The notes under the pieces were generated by a model, which searched no databases, was not told the origin of the DNA, and saw nothing but the letters and a program-made list of their open reading frames with translations. From the NCBI RefSeq assembly GCF_001885215.1, contig NZ_CP018091.1:2686635-2750634 (forward strand): 64,000 bases of DNA, in the 5' to 3' direction. Source of the stretch: Synechococcus sp. SynAce01. Its GTDB lineage: Bacteria; Cyanobacteriota; Cyanobacteriia; PCC-6307; Cyanobiaceae. Below are positions 1-10,191 of this stretch, piece after piece; positions within the stretch are counted from its first letter, which is position 1, and the number at the start of each line of letters is the position of its first letter. Made by a program: the position numbers and the translations under genes.

Positions 1-863
1 AGTCCCGGAAGTCCCCTGACAGCGCGCAGATCCACTTCCAAGCTGAATTGCTGGTGAGCCCCTACCAACCAATTGCGTTCCTTCAGCTGCAAATCCGGGG
101 CTGGCAGCTCGATCCCCCCAAGCTGGGCGGCCGTGGCCACAGTGCTCTGCAGCAGCCTGGAAATCTCCGCGCTGTTCAAGTTGGCGCTCCTCAGGCTGAC
201 CACCCCCTGGCGGGTTTCAAGCTCCAGGCGAGGTTTCGGTGCTGGTGCCGCTGCCTGCAGCTCCTGGCTGAATTGGCGCTGAAAGGGGAGCAGGCGTCCG
301 GACTCGCTGCTCAGGGTCTGCTGGAGCTGGAGCCGGCCGGGAGGACCGAAGCGCAGATCGGTCTCGACCCGCAGGCAGCCTGAGAGCAGGGAGCCAAGCA
401 GCAGAAGCACGGCCAGCACGGCGATGGCAAAGCCAACCGGGCCGCGGGTGGGTCCAGTCGGTGGTGGCAGCGGCGACGGTGGCCCCGGCGCACGCTGGCG
501 GCGCCGGGGACTGGCGCCGGGTTTCAAGCGACCCTCCAGGGGCGCGGCCTCCGTGATGGCCGGCAATGTCAGCGACCAGTTGGCCGGACGCGGCAGGGCC
601 GGTGCTTCGAGAATCAGCTGCAGGTCCTTGGCCTGGGCCCGAATCTCCAGGTCCCGGCAGACGCGCAAACTGCGGCAACAGCTGGCGGCCTGCTCATCGT
701 TGCCCTGGCCCAGCAGGGCCGTGACCATCAGCAAGCGCAGGCTGCCCCCCAAGGGCGTAGCGGCCGGATGGAGCAGGGCGAGGGGTTCGAGCAACCTCAG
801 GCAACGCCCGTAGTCGCCCCTCTCCAGCGCCTGGCGGGCTGGTGACAGCGGGTCCTCAGTCAT
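1..863 (-). CDS. TPR-like/DUF3153 membrane-anchored protein, 3' end cut by window
   Basis: The frame is open from an ATG at 863 to the window edge (287 codons), so the C-terminus is missing. Residues 9-90 are Leu/Ala-rich and begin with a TPR-like helix ([18 protein letters not shown]). A Pro/Arg-rich linker follows (about 110-140), then one hydrophobic segment (142-160) ending in [10 protein letters not shown], which is typical of cyanobacterial DUF3153 proteins. The remainder is presumably outside the cytoplasm. The ATG overlaps the argB stop by 8 bases, so it is probably co-transcribed with argB. The function of DUF3153 is unknown. The family call rests on recall of the GC-x-RVETDL signature, and the N-terminal TPR part could be a fusion. 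Confidence 0.7.
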   Translation of the reverse strand, partial: MTEDPLSPARQALERGDYGRCLRLLEPLALLHPAATPLGGSLRLLMVTALLGQGNDEQAASCCRSLRVCRDLEIRAQAKDLQLILEAPALPRPANWSLTLPAITEAAPLEGRLKPGASPRRRQRAPGPPSPLPPPTGPTRGPVGFAIAVLAVLLLLGSLLSGCLRVETDLRFGPPGRLQLQQTLSSESGRLLPFQRQFSQELQAAAPAPKPRLELETRQGVVSLRSANLNSAEISRLLQSTVATAAQLGGIELPAPDLQLKERNWLVGAHQQFSLEVDLRAVRGLPG

Positions 864-1818
864 GACCGGCCGGCGCGGCTGCCGGCGCCAGACGGCCGAC
901 CACCATCGTACCGATGCCGGCATCGGTGAACACTTCCAAGAGCAAGGCGTGGGGAACGCGGCCATCGACGATATGGGCAGCCCCGACCCCCTGGGCGAGG
1001 GCACGGATGCAGCATTCGGTCTTGGGGGTCATGCCGCCATCGACCACCCCGCTGGCGATCAGCTCACGGGCCTCCGACAGGCTGAGCTGACGCAGCAGCG
1101 AACCAGGATCGTCGCGATGGCGCAGGATTCCAGGGGTATCGGTGAGCAGGATCAGCTTCTCGGCCTGGAGGGCGGCGGCGAGTTCACCGGCCACGGTGTC
1201 GGCATTGATGTTGTGCGACTGACCCTGGGGGTTGGCCGCCACGCTGGAAATCACTGGGATGTAGCCATTCTCCAGCAGGGGAGTGAGAACGTCGGGGTTG
1301 ACAGCCGCCACATCCCCCACCAGCCCGTGGGAGCCATCCCCCAAGACCCTCGCTTCGACCAGGCCGCCATCACTGCCACAGAGCCCCACCGCCCGGCCAC
1401 CGAGGCGGTTAAGCCCGTTAACGATCTGCTTGTTGACCCTGCCGACCAGCACCATCTCGACCACATCCATCGTCTCGGCATCGGTGACCCGCAGGCCATC
1501 AACGAACCGGGGCTCGATCGACATCCGGCTCAGCCATTGGTTGATCTCAGGCCCGCCGCCATGGACCACCACCGGTTGCAAACCCACGCAGGCCAGCAGA
1601 GCCAGATCACGGAAGACCGCCTCACGCAGCGCCTCGTTCACCATCGCCGCCCCCCCATACTTCACCACCACACGGCGGCCGGAAAACCGCTGGATGTACG
1701 GCAGGGCCTCACTGAGAACGGAGACCCGCAGGCTGTCCTCGGCACTGATCAAGGGGTCATGACTCAAGTTCGACAACGACGACGGGGAATCAGGACGGCA
1801 CGGCGTCCAGCTGACCAT
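856..1818 (-). CDS. argB: acetylglutamate kinase
   Basis: Phosphorylates N-acetyl-L-glutamate, the second and PII-regulated step of arginine synthesis in the cytoplasm. Amino-acid-kinase motifs are clear: VVKYGGAAM near the N-terminus, [10 protein letters not shown] for substrate binding, and [12 protein letters not shown] plus ILLTDTPGI in the C-terminal half. The length fits the family. The start is uncertain: the frame is open to 1857, but that would run 68 bases into the upstream gene. ATG at 1818 (29-base overlap) or a TTG just before [13 protein letters not shown] is more likely, because conserved sequence begins near [16 protein letters not shown]. The downstream DUF3153 gene overlaps its stop. 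Confidence 0.95.
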   Translation of the reverse strand: MVSWTPCRPDSPSSLSNLSHDPLISAEDSLRVSVLSEALPYIQRFSGRRVVVKYGGAAMVNEALREAVFRDLALLACVGLQPVVVHGGGPEINQWLSRMSIEPRFVDGLRVTDAETMDVVEMVLVGRVNKQIVNGLNRLGGRAVGLCGSDGGLVEARVLGDGSHGLVGDVAAVNPDVLTPLLENGYIPVISSVAANPQGQSHNINADTVAGELAAALQAEKLILLTDTPGILRHRDDPGSLLRQLSLSEARELIASGVVDGGMTPKTECCIRALAQGVGAAHIVDGRVPHALLLEVFTDAGIGTMVVGRLAPAAAPAGHD

Positions 1819-2368
1819 CGCTGATGGCAGGGTCAACCGGACCCAGGATGAGTTCAAGTTCAGTGTCCGTCAACGGGGCCAGCGTGGCCACAAGCCCAGG
1901 TCCGAAAAAACGGCCAAGCCGCTCCTGCTTGGCTTGCCAGCGCTCATACGGCACCCCATGGCTGCGAAAACGCAGGCCCAGGCCATAGCCACCATGTTCC
2001 TCCAGTTCGCGCACGCTCAGGAGTTCGGGCGGCTGATCGTCGTTCCAGAGCTTGAGGGCCTCCAGCGAGCTCTCCAGGTGAGCCTTCTGGCCATAGCGCC
2101 AACGGGTCACGTCCTTGAGCAAGGTGCTGAGCGGTTCGCTCTCAGGTTGCTCGCGCAGGGCACGGAATTCAGCAGGTTTGGTCAGACGGATCGCGGGCGG
2201 CAGTTCCGAGGACTTCAGGGCCAGACCGCCCAGCAGCAGTGGAATGCCATAGAACACGCCAGCCAGGCTGATGTTGGGGCTATCGGTCGCGTAGGCGATC
2301 GTGCCGACCACGGTAAGAACGGCGCCAAGGAGGGTGAGCAGGCTGCCGGGTGAGGTGATTGCTTGCAT
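1790..2368 (-). CDS. DUF2854 membrane protein
   Basis: A 192-residue protein with two hydrophobic helices near the N-terminus (about residues 7-50, including [19 protein letters not shown] and the following [16 protein letters not shown]), then a soluble domain rich in charged residues and ending near [12 protein letters not shown]. This matches the DUF2854 family of cyanobacteria and plastids as I recall it; function is unknown. ATG at 2368 is preferred over the ATG three codons upstream. It lies upstream of argB on the same strand and its end overlaps the argB start region, so the two are probably one transcript. Confidence 0.75.
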   Translation of the reverse strand: MQAITSPGSLLTLLGAVLTVVGTIAYATDSPNISLAGVFYGIPLLLGGLALKSSELPPAIRLTKPAEFRALREQPESEPLSTLLKDVTRWRYGQKAHLESSLEALKLWNDDQPPELLSVRELEEHGGYGLGLRFRSHGVPYERWQAKQERLGRFFGPGLVATLAPLTDTELELILGPVDPAISDGQLDAVPS

Positions 2369-2430
2369 GGCGACCATCCTCCCGCAAGGGCGTGCGCAAC
2401 AATCGAAACCATGTTGGGTCCAACTCTGCG

Positions 2431-2706
2431 ATGACTGCCTCCAACTCCGCTGAATCCTCCAGGCCTATCGGTGCCGAGCCCGATCGGGTCGAACCAGTGG
2501 CGGCTGAAGTCCAAAACGTGGCTCCAGAAACTGCTGAAGAGCTCAGCAGCACGGCCTTGATCGAGCAGCTCAGCGCCGATCGACTGTGGCTGTTGCGCCA
2601 GATCGATGGGGGCCGTTGGCCTGATCTGCGCCTCGACCTGGCGGCCCTGGAGCGGGAGCTGGGCCAGATGATCGATCTGGCCAGCGAACGGCTGACTGGA
2701 AGCTGA
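2431..2706 (+). CDS. small conserved cyanobacterial protein, unknown function
   Basis: A 91-residue acidic protein. The first 35 residues are Ala/Glu/Pro-rich and probably disordered. The conserved-looking part is ALIEQLSADRLWLLRQIDGG followed by a predicted helix ending ELGQMIDLASERL. There are no membrane segments or known motifs. ATG at 2431 is chosen because residues from the upstream ATG (2359) look like shadow sequence of the divergent DUF2854 gene. It converges with ssb, 11 bases away. I do not recognise the family. Confidence 0.55.
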   Translation: MTASNSAESSRPIGAEPDRVEPVAAEVQNVAPETAEELSSTALIEQLSADRLWLLRQIDGGRWPDLRLDLAALERELGQMIDLASERLTGS

Positions 2707-2717
2707 GGGGCCTGGCT

Positions 2718-3263
2718 TCAGAACGGGATGTCGTCGTCGTCGCTGAGCTCAGGCACCAGCGGCGAAGTGTTCCAGGTGGGAACCTCAGGCGCCGGGGTCG
2801 CTGGAATCGCAGCAGCGGCGGTCGTGGAGCCAGCCACAGCAGCCCTGGCCGGCACGGGCCTGGGCACTGAGCGGGGTTGCCCCCCCGCGGGGGGCAACGG
2901 GGCAGGCCTTGTGTCGCCGGCCGGGGAAGGGCCTTCGGCCAGGGGATGGAGACGGGAGAGGGTGAACTCGGCCCGTTTCTCCTTGAGGCCATCGGCGCGG
3001 GTGATGGTGCTGATGCGCAGGCGCCCCTCCAGCATCAACCGCTGGCCCACCTGGACCCTGTTCTGGAGATCCTGGGCCAGATTGCCCCAGCCCACCACCT
3101 TGATCTGGCCGGACGGGTCGTCGGGCCGCAGACCCTCGAACTGCACCGACATTTCGGCCACAGGGGTCTGGTTGTCCTGGGTGTAGCGCAACTGGGGCGC
3201 CTCGATCACCTCCACTTCCAGCAAACAGTGATTCAAAACCGGATCAAAAATACCGGTCCCCAT
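2718..3263 (-). CDS. ssb: single-stranded DNA-binding protein
   Basis: Binds ssDNA during replication and repair. It has an N-terminal OB-fold (NHCLLEVEVIEAPQLRY through KRAEFTLSRL), a Pro/Ala-rich linker (about residues 105-155) and the acidic tip DDDDIPF that docks SSB partners. The OB part is shorter and more divergent than E. coli SSB, as is usual in picocyanobacteria. A TTG nine codons inside (3236) gives a product beginning at NHCLLEVEV and may be the real start; ATG 3263 is the longest option. It is divergent from cobK. Confidence 0.85.
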   Translation of the reverse strand: MGTGIFDPVLNHCLLEVEVIEAPQLRYTQDNQTPVAEMSVQFEGLRPDDPSGQIKVVGWGNLAQDLQNRVQVGQRLMLEGRLRISTITRADGLKEKRAEFTLSRLHPLAEGPSPAGDTRPAPLPPAGGQPRSVPRPVPARAAVAGSTTAAAAIPATPAPEVPTWNTSPLVPELSDDDDIPF

Positions 3264-3333
3264 CCTGGTGCACGATCCCGCTGATGCACGCTGCTGCTGA
3301 ACAGAACAGTCCTGCCCTTGAACAGCCCCGTTG

Positions 3334-4146
3334 ATGCCCAGCCTTGATCCTCAGCAGCGACGCCGGCTCTGGCTGATCGCCGGCACCGGCGAGGGACCCG
3401 CCCTGGCCAGGGTGTTGCTGGAGCGGGGCTGGGGCGTGACTGTGGCTGTGGTGAGCGCCAGCGCCTGCCGTGCCTACGACGCCCACCCCGATCTGCGCCT
3501 GGAGGTGGGAGGCCTGGCGGGACCAGCGGCCATGGCCGCGCGGCTGCGCCAGGCGACGCAGGGCGGGCAGCCGTTTGGTTGGGTAGTGGATGCCAGCCAT
3601 CCCTTTGCCAGCCGGGTCAGCTCCGACCTGGCCGCCACCTGCCGGAGCCTGGGCCAGCCGCTGCTGCGTCTGTTGCGCCCCAATCTTGAAGCCGAAGCCG
3701 TCGACTGCACCCTGCTGGCGGGCTGTGAGGAGCTGGCCTGCCTAGACTTGGCGAGGGAGCGCCTGCTGTTCGCCATCGGTGCCCGCCATCTGCCCAAAGC
3801 CCTGGCCCTGGTGGCCCCTGCCGTGAGCTTTGCCCGCCTGCTGCCCAACCCCGCGAGTCTGCGGCAGGCACGGGCCGCCGGGCTGCCGGAGGCCCATCTG
3901 GCCTGTCATCGCCCCGGCACAGGAGCGGGCCTGGCCCCGCTGGCTCTTGAAGCGGCCCTGATTCGCCAGTGGGGCATCACCGCCGTTGTGTGTCGCCAAT
4001 CCGGTGGCACAACCGAACGGTGCTGGCACACCCTTTGCCGCCGGTTCGGGCTGAGGCTGCTGCTGCTGCAACGGCCTGAGGAACCGGAGGGCGTCGAGCA
4101 ACTCGAGCTGCCAGATCTGATCGCCCGGCTGGGGGCCTGCGGCTGA
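3334..4146 (+). CDS. cobK: precorrin-6A (cobalt-precorrin-6A) reductase
   Basis: Reduces the macrocycle of precorrin-6A or its cobalt form in adenosyl-pseudocobalamin synthesis. The N-terminal nucleotide-binding signature IAGTGEGPALARVLLERG, the VVDASHPFA motif and the C-terminal VVCRQSGGTTERCWHTL are characteristic of CobK/CbiJ. The 270-residue length is normal. A TTG directly precedes the ATG. The stop TGA (4144-4146) abuts the opposing kinase stop within the palindrome TGATCA, so no terminator separates the two convergent genes. A second cobalamin gene, cobO, lies about 20 kb away. Confidence 0.85.
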   Translation: MPSLDPQQRRRLWLIAGTGEGPALARVLLERGWGVTVAVVSASACRAYDAHPDLRLEVGGLAGPAAMAARLRQATQGGQPFGWVVDASHPFASRVSSDLAATCRSLGQPLLRLLRPNLEAEAVDCTLLAGCEELACLDLARERLLFAIGARHLPKALALVAPAVSFARLLPNPASLRQARAAGLPEAHLACHRPGTGAGLAPLALEAALIRQWGITAVVCRQSGGTTERCWHTLCRRFGLRLLLLQRPEEPEGVEQLELPDLIARLGACG

Positions 4147-5145
4147 TCAGCCCAGGTGCTCGGCGACCAGGTCAGGCAGAGAAATGGCGGGGCGCGGTCC
4201 CAGCTGGGTGATCACCTGGCCGGCACAGAGGGATCCCAGCTGTCCGCAGCGTTCCAGCGAGTCACCCCGGGTGTGGCCGAAGAGAAAACCGGCGGCATAA
4301 AGATCGCCAGCCCCGGTGGTGTCCACCAGTGGGCCGAGCCGGTAAGGCTCGATCTCCAGGGTGGTTGAACCCTGCAGCACGACCGATCCCCGTTTGCTGC
4401 GGGTCAGCACGGCCACCTGGCAGCGCCCCCGCACATGTTCGCGAGCCTCCTCGAAGCTGGAGCTGCCATAGAGGGCCATGATCTCGACCTCATTGGCAAA
4501 GAGCAGATCGACATGGCCGTCGACAAGCTCCAGAAAGCTCTGACGGTGGCGCTCGACGCAAAAAGCATCCGAGAGGCTCAGGGCCACCTGGCCACCACTG
4601 CGGCGCATCACCTCGGCCGCGGCAAGGAAGGCGCGCTTGGCCGCTTCGCTGTCCCAGAGGTAGCCCTCCAGATACAACACTTTGGCCTGGGCCACAAGCT
4701 CCAGATCAAGGTCTTGGGGCTCCAGCCCCACCGAGGCCCCCAGGTAGGTGCACATCGTGCGCTGGGCATCGGGGCTGACCAGGATCATGCAGCGGGCCGT
4801 GGAGGGTCCGCTGCTGGCAGCGGGCGTGTCGAAGCGGGTGCCGACGGCGCGAATGTCGTGGGCGAAGATCGCGCCGAGCTGGTCGTCGCGGACGCGGCCG
4901 ATGAAGGCCGCCTGGCCGCCGAGCTGGGCGATGCCGGCCAGGGTGTTGGCGGCCGAGCCACCGGACGTTTCCAGACCCGGACCCATGGCGGCATACAGCC
5001 GCTCGGCCTGGGCTTCATCCACCAGGGCCATGGCGCCTTTGTGGAGTTGGTGGTCTTCGAGGAAACGGTCGTCGCTCTGAACGAGGACATCGACGATGGC
5101 ATTGCCGATGCCGATGACATCGAGAACCTTGCTGATCTCAGGCAT
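4147..5145 (-). CDS. PfkB-family sugar/adenosine kinase
   Basis: A ribokinase-fold kinase of 332 residues. The N-terminal [12 protein letters not shown] and the C-terminal anion hole with catalytic base [14 protein letters not shown] are both intact, so it should be active. Residues near [19 protein letters not shown] match the substrate-lid region of adenosine-kinase-type members, and neighbouring purA supports a purine-nucleoside substrate, but specificity cannot be read from sequence. ATG 5145 overlaps the purA stop by 8 bases, indicating translational coupling with purA. Confidence 0.85.
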   Translation of the reverse strand: MPEISKVLDVIGIGNAIVDVLVQSDDRFLEDHQLHKGAMALVDEAQAERLYAAMGPGLETSGGSAANTLAGIAQLGGQAAFIGRVRDDQLGAIFAHDIRAVGTRFDTPAASSGPSTARCMILVSPDAQRTMCTYLGASVGLEPQDLDLELVAQAKVLYLEGYLWDSEAAKRAFLAAAEVMRRSGGQVALSLSDAFCVERHRQSFLELVDGHVDLLFANEVEIMALYGSSSFEEAREHVRGRCQVAVLTRSKRGSVVLQGSTTLEIEPYRLGPLVDTTGAGDLYAAGFLFGHTRGDSLERCGQLGSLCAGQVITQLGPRPAISLPDLVAEHLG

Positions 5146-6457
5146 TGAGGAGGGCTCGCTTCGGTCCGTGGATCGGATCCTCCACCACGATGGTCTGGTC
5201 CCGGTGGGCGCCAAGCGACACGATCGCGATCGGCACTTCCATCAGTTCAGCCAGGAATCGCAGATAGGCCATGGCCGTTTCCGGAAGCTGCTCAAGGCGA
5301 CGACAATCGGCCGTTGAAGACTGCCAACCCGGCAGGCTGACATAGATCGGCTTGCAGCGGGCAAAGAGTTCGGCGCTGCTGGGGAAATGGTCGATGCGCT
5401 CGCCATCGAGCTCATAGGCCACGCAGACCTGGATGGAATCAAGTTCGTCGAGCACGTCGAGCTTGGTGATCGCCAGGCAGTCGAGGCCGTTGACCTCCAC
5501 CGCGTAGCGGCCGATCACGCCATCAAACCAACCGCAACGACGGCGACGCCCGGTGGTGGTGCCGAATTCGTGGCCCCGGTCACAGAGGTGATCGTTGAGG
5601 CTGCCTTCGAGTTCGGTGGGAAAGGGACCTTCCCCAACGCGGGTGGTGTAGGCCTTGGCCACACCGATTACGCGGTCGATCAGCGTCGGGCCGACCCCGG
5701 CACCGATGCAGGCACCACCCGAGACTGGGTTCGAGGAGGTCACATAGGGATAGGTGCCGTGGTCGAGATCCAGCAGGGTTCCCTGGGCCCCTTCAAACAG
5801 GATGTTTTTGCGGGCCCGCGCCGCCTGGTGAATGGTGCGGGTGCAGTCGACCACATGGGGAGCCAGCCTGGCCCCGTAACCCGCATATTCAGCGATCATG
5901 GCCTCGCAGTCGAGCGGCTCGATGCCGTAGATCTGCTCGAGCAGCTGGTTCTTCTCCGCCAAGGGGGCAGTGAGGCGATCGCGCAGCCGCTCTTCATCGA
6001 GCAGATCAACCACCCGGATGCCATTGCGCTCGGCTTTGTCGGCATAGGTGGGACCGATGCCCCGGCCGGTGGTGCCGATGCGTCTATCGCCACGACGCTG
6101 CTCCATCGCCTGATCGAGCAGGCGGTGGTAGGGCATGGTGACGTGGGCCGTGGAGGCCAGTTTCAGCCCGTCAATGGCGATGCCATAGGCGAGCAGCATA
6201 TCGAGCTCGGCAAGCATCACCTTGGGGTCCACCACGGTGCCTGAACCGATCAGGCAGATCGTTTCGGGATAAAGAATTCCAGAAGGAATCAGGTGCAGTT
6301 TGAGAACCTTGTCGTCAACGACGATGGTGTGGCCGGCATTGACGCCGCCCTGATAGCGCACGACCACATCGGCGGAGCGGCTCAGGAGATCGGTGATCTT
6401 GCCCTTCCCCTCGTCGCCCCACTGTGCACCGATGACGACAACGTTGGCCAAGGACAC
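5138..6457 (-). CDS. purA: adenylosuccinate synthetase
   Basis: Forms adenylosuccinate from IMP, aspartate and GTP, the committed step to AMP. Signature blocks are present: [14 protein letters not shown] with the catalytic Asp and P-loop, [37 protein letters not shown], and [13 protein letters not shown]. At 439 residues it is full length. It is the first gene of a probable two-gene unit with the PfkB kinase, whose ATG lies within the last codons of purA. Confidence 0.97.
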   Translation of the reverse strand: MSLANVVVIGAQWGDEGKGKITDLLSRSADVVVRYQGGVNAGHTIVVDDKVLKLHLIPSGILYPETICLIGSGTVVDPKVMLAELDMLLAYGIAIDGLKLASTAHVTMPYHRLLDQAMEQRRGDRRIGTTGRGIGPTYADKAERNGIRVVDLLDEERLRDRLTAPLAEKNQLLEQIYGIEPLDCEAMIAEYAGYGARLAPHVVDCTRTIHQAARARKNILFEGAQGTLLDLDHGTYPYVTSSNPVSGGACIGAGVGPTLIDRVIGVAKAYTTRVGEGPFPTELEGSLNDHLCDRGHEFGTTTGRRRRCGWFDGVIGRYAVEVNGLDCLAITKLDVLDELDSIQVCVAYELDGERIDHFPSSAELFARCKPIYVSLPGWQSSTADCRRLEQLPETAMAYLRFLAELMEVPIAIVSLGAHRDQTIVVEDPIHGPKRALLNA

Positions 6458-6563
6458 AGCGGCCCGAAGCCGCTTCTAAGCACAAGGATGGAGCCTGTCA
6501 GATCAAAGGCCCTTCCGTCAAAGAGCCGGACTGATCGTTGGCACTGTTCAGTCAGCGGGCCAT

Positions 6564-6974
6564 TCAGGCGCCGCGGGTCACGTTCGCTTCGGCTTTGCGT
6601 AGTTCCTTGGCCACGCGGGTCTTGAGGGCCTCGGGCAGGGGACGGTTCGGATAATTGGTGTAGTGACCGGCCAGGGAGTTGATCGCGGTCTGCATGGTGG
6701 TGAACGAGCTCAGGCCGTTGACCTTGCCCCTGGGGCGGTAGAAGGCGACGTAATCCTTGACGAGGGTGCGGGCGGATGTTTCGGCCTCTGCCCTGGCGGG
6801 ATCGTCGTCGGCAATCGCGATTGTGCTCAGCAGGGCCTCGGCCACCACCATCGTGTCGTCGAGGTAGGTGCCGCTCAGAGGCGCCGCCGGACTGCCGCAG
6901 GCACTGAGCAACAGGCTGAGGCTGAGGCAGATGGCGATCAGGCGGGCCGTCGACCGACGGACCTGCTCACCCAA
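6564..6974 (-). CDS. psb27: photosystem II assembly lipoprotein Psb27
   Basis: A lumenal lipoprotein that binds CP43 during photosystem II assembly and repair. A lipoprotein signal is visible: hydrophobic LIAICLSLSLLLSACGS with a lipobox Cys. The mature four-helix bundle includes LSGTYLDDTMVVAEALL, YVAFYRPRGKVNGLSSFTTM and HYTNYPNRPLPEALK, typical of Psb27. A TTG at 6974 gives a 136-residue precursor with an ideal signal peptide (MGEQVRRSTAR n-region). An in-frame ATG at 7034 would add 20 residues with no signal-like character. It is downstream of proS on the same strand. Confidence 0.9.
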   Translation of the reverse strand: MGEQVRRSTARLIAICLSLSLLLSACGSPAAPLSGTYLDDTMVVAEALLSTIAIADDDPARAEAETSARTLVKDYVAFYRPRGKVNGLSSFTTMQTAINSLAGHYTNYPNRPLPEALKTRVAKELRKAEANVTRGA

Positions 6975-7142
6975 GATTCCGCTGAGTGTTTGCAGCGACC
7001 AGGACTGGACCCAACGGTCCCACGCAGCGGCCATCAGCGCCTCAATTCGATAATGGCTACTTTAGAAGCACCATGCCTCGACAATCTAGGCAGGCCTAAG
7101 GCTTGGCTGAGCTGTTCTCCAGGGGATCGAAGCGCCGGTCAC

Positions 7143-8972
7143 TCAGACCGGTTCCTCGTCGGGGAGCAGCCCTCGGCGCCCAGCCTCGATCCGGGGCTCG
7201 AGCCAGGGCAACAGGGCGTCGGCAGCCAGCTCATGCTTAACGCCACCGGCGCGTTCCACCACTTCCACCATGCCTGTGGCGGCCCCGCGGCCCACGACCA
7301 CGCGCCAGGGGATGCCGATCAGATCGGCATCCTTGAATTTCACCCCGGCCCGCTCGGCACGGTCATCAAGCAGCACCTCGATCCCCGCGGCCGCCAACGC
7401 GGCATAGAGCTGCTCGGCCAGGGCCAGCTGCACGCCGTCCTGGGCATTGGCGATCACAACAATCAACTCGAAGGGGGCGATGGCCAGTGGCCAGCAGATG
7501 CCCTGAGCGTCATGGTGCTGCTCCACCGCCGCCTGGGCTAACCGGGACACACCGATGCCATAACAACCCATCACGAGCGGTTCATCGACGCCGTCTTCGG
7601 TCGTGAAGCGAGCCTCCAGGGCTTCGGAGTACTTACTGCCGAGCTGAAAGATATGGCCCACCTCGATACCGCGGCTGGCCACCAGCCGTTGCTCCGGGTC
7701 GTGCTGGCAGCGATCACCGGGCTGGGCCGCACGCAGATCAACCAGCTCCGGCAAAGGCGTTTGGGCATCCCAGCCGGCGACCAACTGGTGGCTGCCGTCC
7801 TGGTTGCTGCCGCAGACGAACGCGCCGAGGCACTCCAGGCTGGAATCGGCCAGCCGCTCGAAGCGTGGTGCCCAATCGCGGGCAGCGGCGAGAACCCCAT
7901 CGCTGAGCTGGGGCCCGAGAAACCCGAAGGGCAGGGGAGCCAGCTCCTGGGCCGCCACCTGGTCGGCTGTCAGGGGCTGGAGATCAATCAGGGGATGCCC
8001 TGACCCGGCCAAACGGCTGGTCAGGGCATTTCTGAGCTTCACCTCATTGAGCTGTTGATCACCGCGCAGGCAAACCAGCACCGGCTGGGGGGGCAGGCCG
8101 GCGAAACGGGCCAGCAGCAGCAGCACCTTGACGATCTGGCTGGGCTCGAGGCCATGGCCCTGACAGAGGGCCTCGATCGATCCCTGCGCCGGGGTCGAAA
8201 ACGGGCCCAAGGGTCTGGAAGGCTCCAGGGGGATCGCCTCGCTCTCGAGCGAAACGGCCCGTTCCTGGTTGGCGGCATAACGGCCATCGGCGCTGGAGAG
8301 GATCAGGTCCTCGCCGACCTCGGCGGTCACCATGAACTCCTGGCTGGCGCTGCCACCGATGGCGCCGCTGTCGGCTTCAACGGCCACGGCCCTCAGACCG
8401 CAGCGCTGGAAAATGCGCCGGTAAGCCTGATCCATCTCCCGATAGGTGGCGGCAAGGCTGGCCCCATCGGCATGGAAGGAATAGGCATCCTTCATGATGA
8501 ATTCACGTGCACGCATCAGCCCGAAACGGGGGCGGATTTCGTCGCGGAATTTGGTCTGGATCTGATAAAGGCAGACCGGCAGCTGCCGGTAGGAACGGAG
8601 CAGGTCGGCGGCTAGGGCCGTCACCACCTCTTCATGGGTGGGGCCGAGCCCCATGGAGCGGTCCTGGCGATCGACCAGGTGGAACATGATCCCCTCGCCG
8701 GCGGTGTAGCCCTGCCAGCGGCCGCTGCGTTCCCAAAGGTCGGCGGGCTGGAGCTGGGGCAGCAGGGTTTCCAGGGCACCGATCCGGTCCATTTCCTGGC
8801 GGACGATGCCGTTGATCTTGGTCAGCACCCGCCAGAGCAAGGGGAGATAGGCATACACACCGGCGGAGATCCGGCGGGTGTAGCCGGCTCGCAACAACAG
8901 CCGGTGGGAGGGGATGTCAGCCTCGGCCGGATCGTCGCGCAGTGTCACCAGCATCAGGCGGGTCACACGCAT
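7143..8972 (-). CDS. proS: prolyl-tRNA synthetase, bacterial type
   Basis: Charges tRNA-Pro. Class II motifs are clear: motif 2 (QTKFRDEIRPRFGLMRAREF with MKDAYSFH) and motif 3 (VMGCYGIGVSRLAQA). Between them lies the long bacterial-type editing insertion (about residues 220-390 of the product). The C-terminal anticodon-binding domain contains VLLDDRAERAGVKFKDADL. ATG 8972 starts directly at MRVTRLMLVTLRDDP, the usual N-terminus; the frame is open to 9008. It is 168 bases downstream of psb27 in sequence order but transcribed toward it. Confidence 0.97.
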   Translation of the reverse strand: MRVTRLMLVTLRDDPAEADIPSHRLLLRAGYTRRISAGVYAYLPLLWRVLTKINGIVRQEMDRIGALETLLPQLQPADLWERSGRWQGYTAGEGIMFHLVDRQDRSMGLGPTHEEVVTALAADLLRSYRQLPVCLYQIQTKFRDEIRPRFGLMRAREFIMKDAYSFHADGASLAATYREMDQAYRRIFQRCGLRAVAVEADSGAIGGSASQEFMVTAEVGEDLILSSADGRYAANQERAVSLESEAIPLEPSRPLGPFSTPAQGSIEALCQGHGLEPSQIVKVLLLLARFAGLPPQPVLVCLRGDQQLNEVKLRNALTSRLAGSGHPLIDLQPLTADQVAAQELAPLPFGFLGPQLSDGVLAAARDWAPRFERLADSSLECLGAFVCGSNQDGSHQLVAGWDAQTPLPELVDLRAAQPGDRCQHDPEQRLVASRGIEVGHIFQLGSKYSEALEARFTTEDGVDEPLVMGCYGIGVSRLAQAAVEQHHDAQGICWPLAIAPFELIVVIANAQDGVQLALAEQLYAALAAAGIEVLLDDRAERAGVKFKDADLIGIPWRVVVGRGAATGMVEVVERAGGVKHELAADALLPWLEPRIEAGRRGLLPDEEPV

Positions 8973-9137
8973 CTCACTAGCCGGGCGAAAGGGGTTGGAA
9001 CCTATCACCTAGTTGCAGGACGTCCGACGCACAGCCAACCGAAACAAGCAGCCAGGAAGGTCTGGACGGAGGCCCCAGGGAGCGGGAGACTTCTGCTATG
9101 GTCGACTCATCAATCCCATTCGTCTCAGGATAGTCTC

Positions 9138-9653
9138 ATGGCTGCGGCTCCCCATGGTTCCAGCGGGGGGATCGCCCCTTCCGGCCACAGGGTTGAGCCG
9201 TTCACTTCCATGCCCGGCCAGATCAGCCCGCCGTTGATCGGCCTCCCAGGCGGCGAATCGGCCACGCCAGAGGAGCACCTGATCGGCATCGACGACGTTC
9301 AGAGCGCCCTGAACCGTTCTCGCGCCTCGGTGTACCGCTACACCAACACCGATCCGCGCAACCTCAATCCCCCCTTCAACCCCCGCCGCCTCAATCCGGA
9401 ATACCGCACGGATCAGAAGGAACCGTTGCAGTTCCACCCCCACGAAGTGGCTCGCTTTGCGCGGGATGTGCTGCGAATCAAGGAAGTCACCGTGGAGGTG
9501 CTCAATTCGCCTTCAACGGCCACCCAGCAGTTGTTGGGCTCCATTCTCGAAGAGCTCCAGGCGATCCGTTCCTTGATGAACCGCATGGAAGCAGCGCCCA
9601 CCGATCTCAGCAGCAAGCGCGACGGCTTTGATCAGTCCCGGCCCGCCGCCTGA
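9138..9653 (+). CDS. putative helix-turn-helix protein, conserved in cyanobacteria
   Basis: A 171-residue protein. Residues about 47-75 (EEHLIGIDDVQSALNRSRAS, then VYRYTNTDP) read like a helix-turn-helix of the resolvase/AlpA type, followed by a Pro/Asn-rich link and a second helical block (FHPHEVARFARDVLRIKE) and a C-terminal helix QQLLGSILEELQAIRSLMNRM. The first 25 residues are Gly/Pro-rich; an internal ATG at 9210 is an alternative start. I infer DNA binding, without proof. It is divergent from proS and followed by a small membrane protein. Confidence 0.6.
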   Translation: MAAAPHGSSGGIAPSGHRVEPFTSMPGQISPPLIGLPGGESATPEEHLIGIDDVQSALNRSRASVYRYTNTDPRNLNPPFNPRRLNPEYRTDQKEPLQFHPHEVARFARDVLRIKEVTVEVLNSPSTATQQLLGSILEELQAIRSLMNRMEAAPTDLSSKRDGFDQSRPAA

Positions 9654-9827
9654 ACAACTGCAGGCCCACTTGGTGTCAGAATTGAAAAGACTGTTTGTTA
9701 ACGGCGGTGCCGCTGAATTGCTCAGTTGGTTTCTGCCAGAGACGTCCCGTTGCTTCCCGATCAACCTGATTCCGGCTCTTCAAGGGCGGTCTCAGCTTCC
9801 AGGGAGGGTATTCCTTAACCCCAGTCC

Positions 9828-10073
9828 ATGGACTCCGACCAGCCCCGACATTCTTCCGAGGCCTTCCCTCACCCCGCCAAGGATCACGACAGCGAAGCCT
9901 CAGAGGACCCGTTCAGTCCGGGCTCGATGTTGCAAACCGGTTCTTCGTTGTTTGGAGGGCTGATTGGTTTCCTCGCCCTCTTCGTTCCTATTGCCGGAGT
10001 CGTCAGTGATCGGCTCACGCTTGAGAACACAGTCGTTCCCCCATCGCCAGCCCTAGTCCACGGGCATCAGTAA
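9828..10073 (+). CDS. small single-TM protein, unknown
   Basis: An 81-residue protein with an acidic, Ser/His-rich N-terminal 35 residues (MDSDQPRHSSEAFPHPAKDH), one hydrophobic segment (LFGGLIGFLALFVPIAGVV, about residues 41-60) and a short tail. It resembles the small membrane proteins common in picocyanobacteria. No function can be assigned. The preceding 170 bases hold no convincing gene. Confidence 0.5.
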   Translation: MDSDQPRHSSEAFPHPAKDHDSEASEDPFSPGSMLQTGSSLFGGLIGFLALFVPIAGVVSDRLTLENTVVPPSPALVHGHQ

Positions 10074-10191
10074 TCCGGTCGCCTCAGCGGCAGCTGGGTT
10101 GCTCCTTAGCGTCGCCACGAACCCTTGCACACCTGCCCTCAACGACCGCGCGGGCAGGTAGGTTTGGAGGTGCCGTGTACCTCCGCAGTCC

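Noticed and set aside
862..1824. 320-codon plus-strand frame opposite argB
   Set aside because: Low-information composition and antisense to a well-conserved enzyme.
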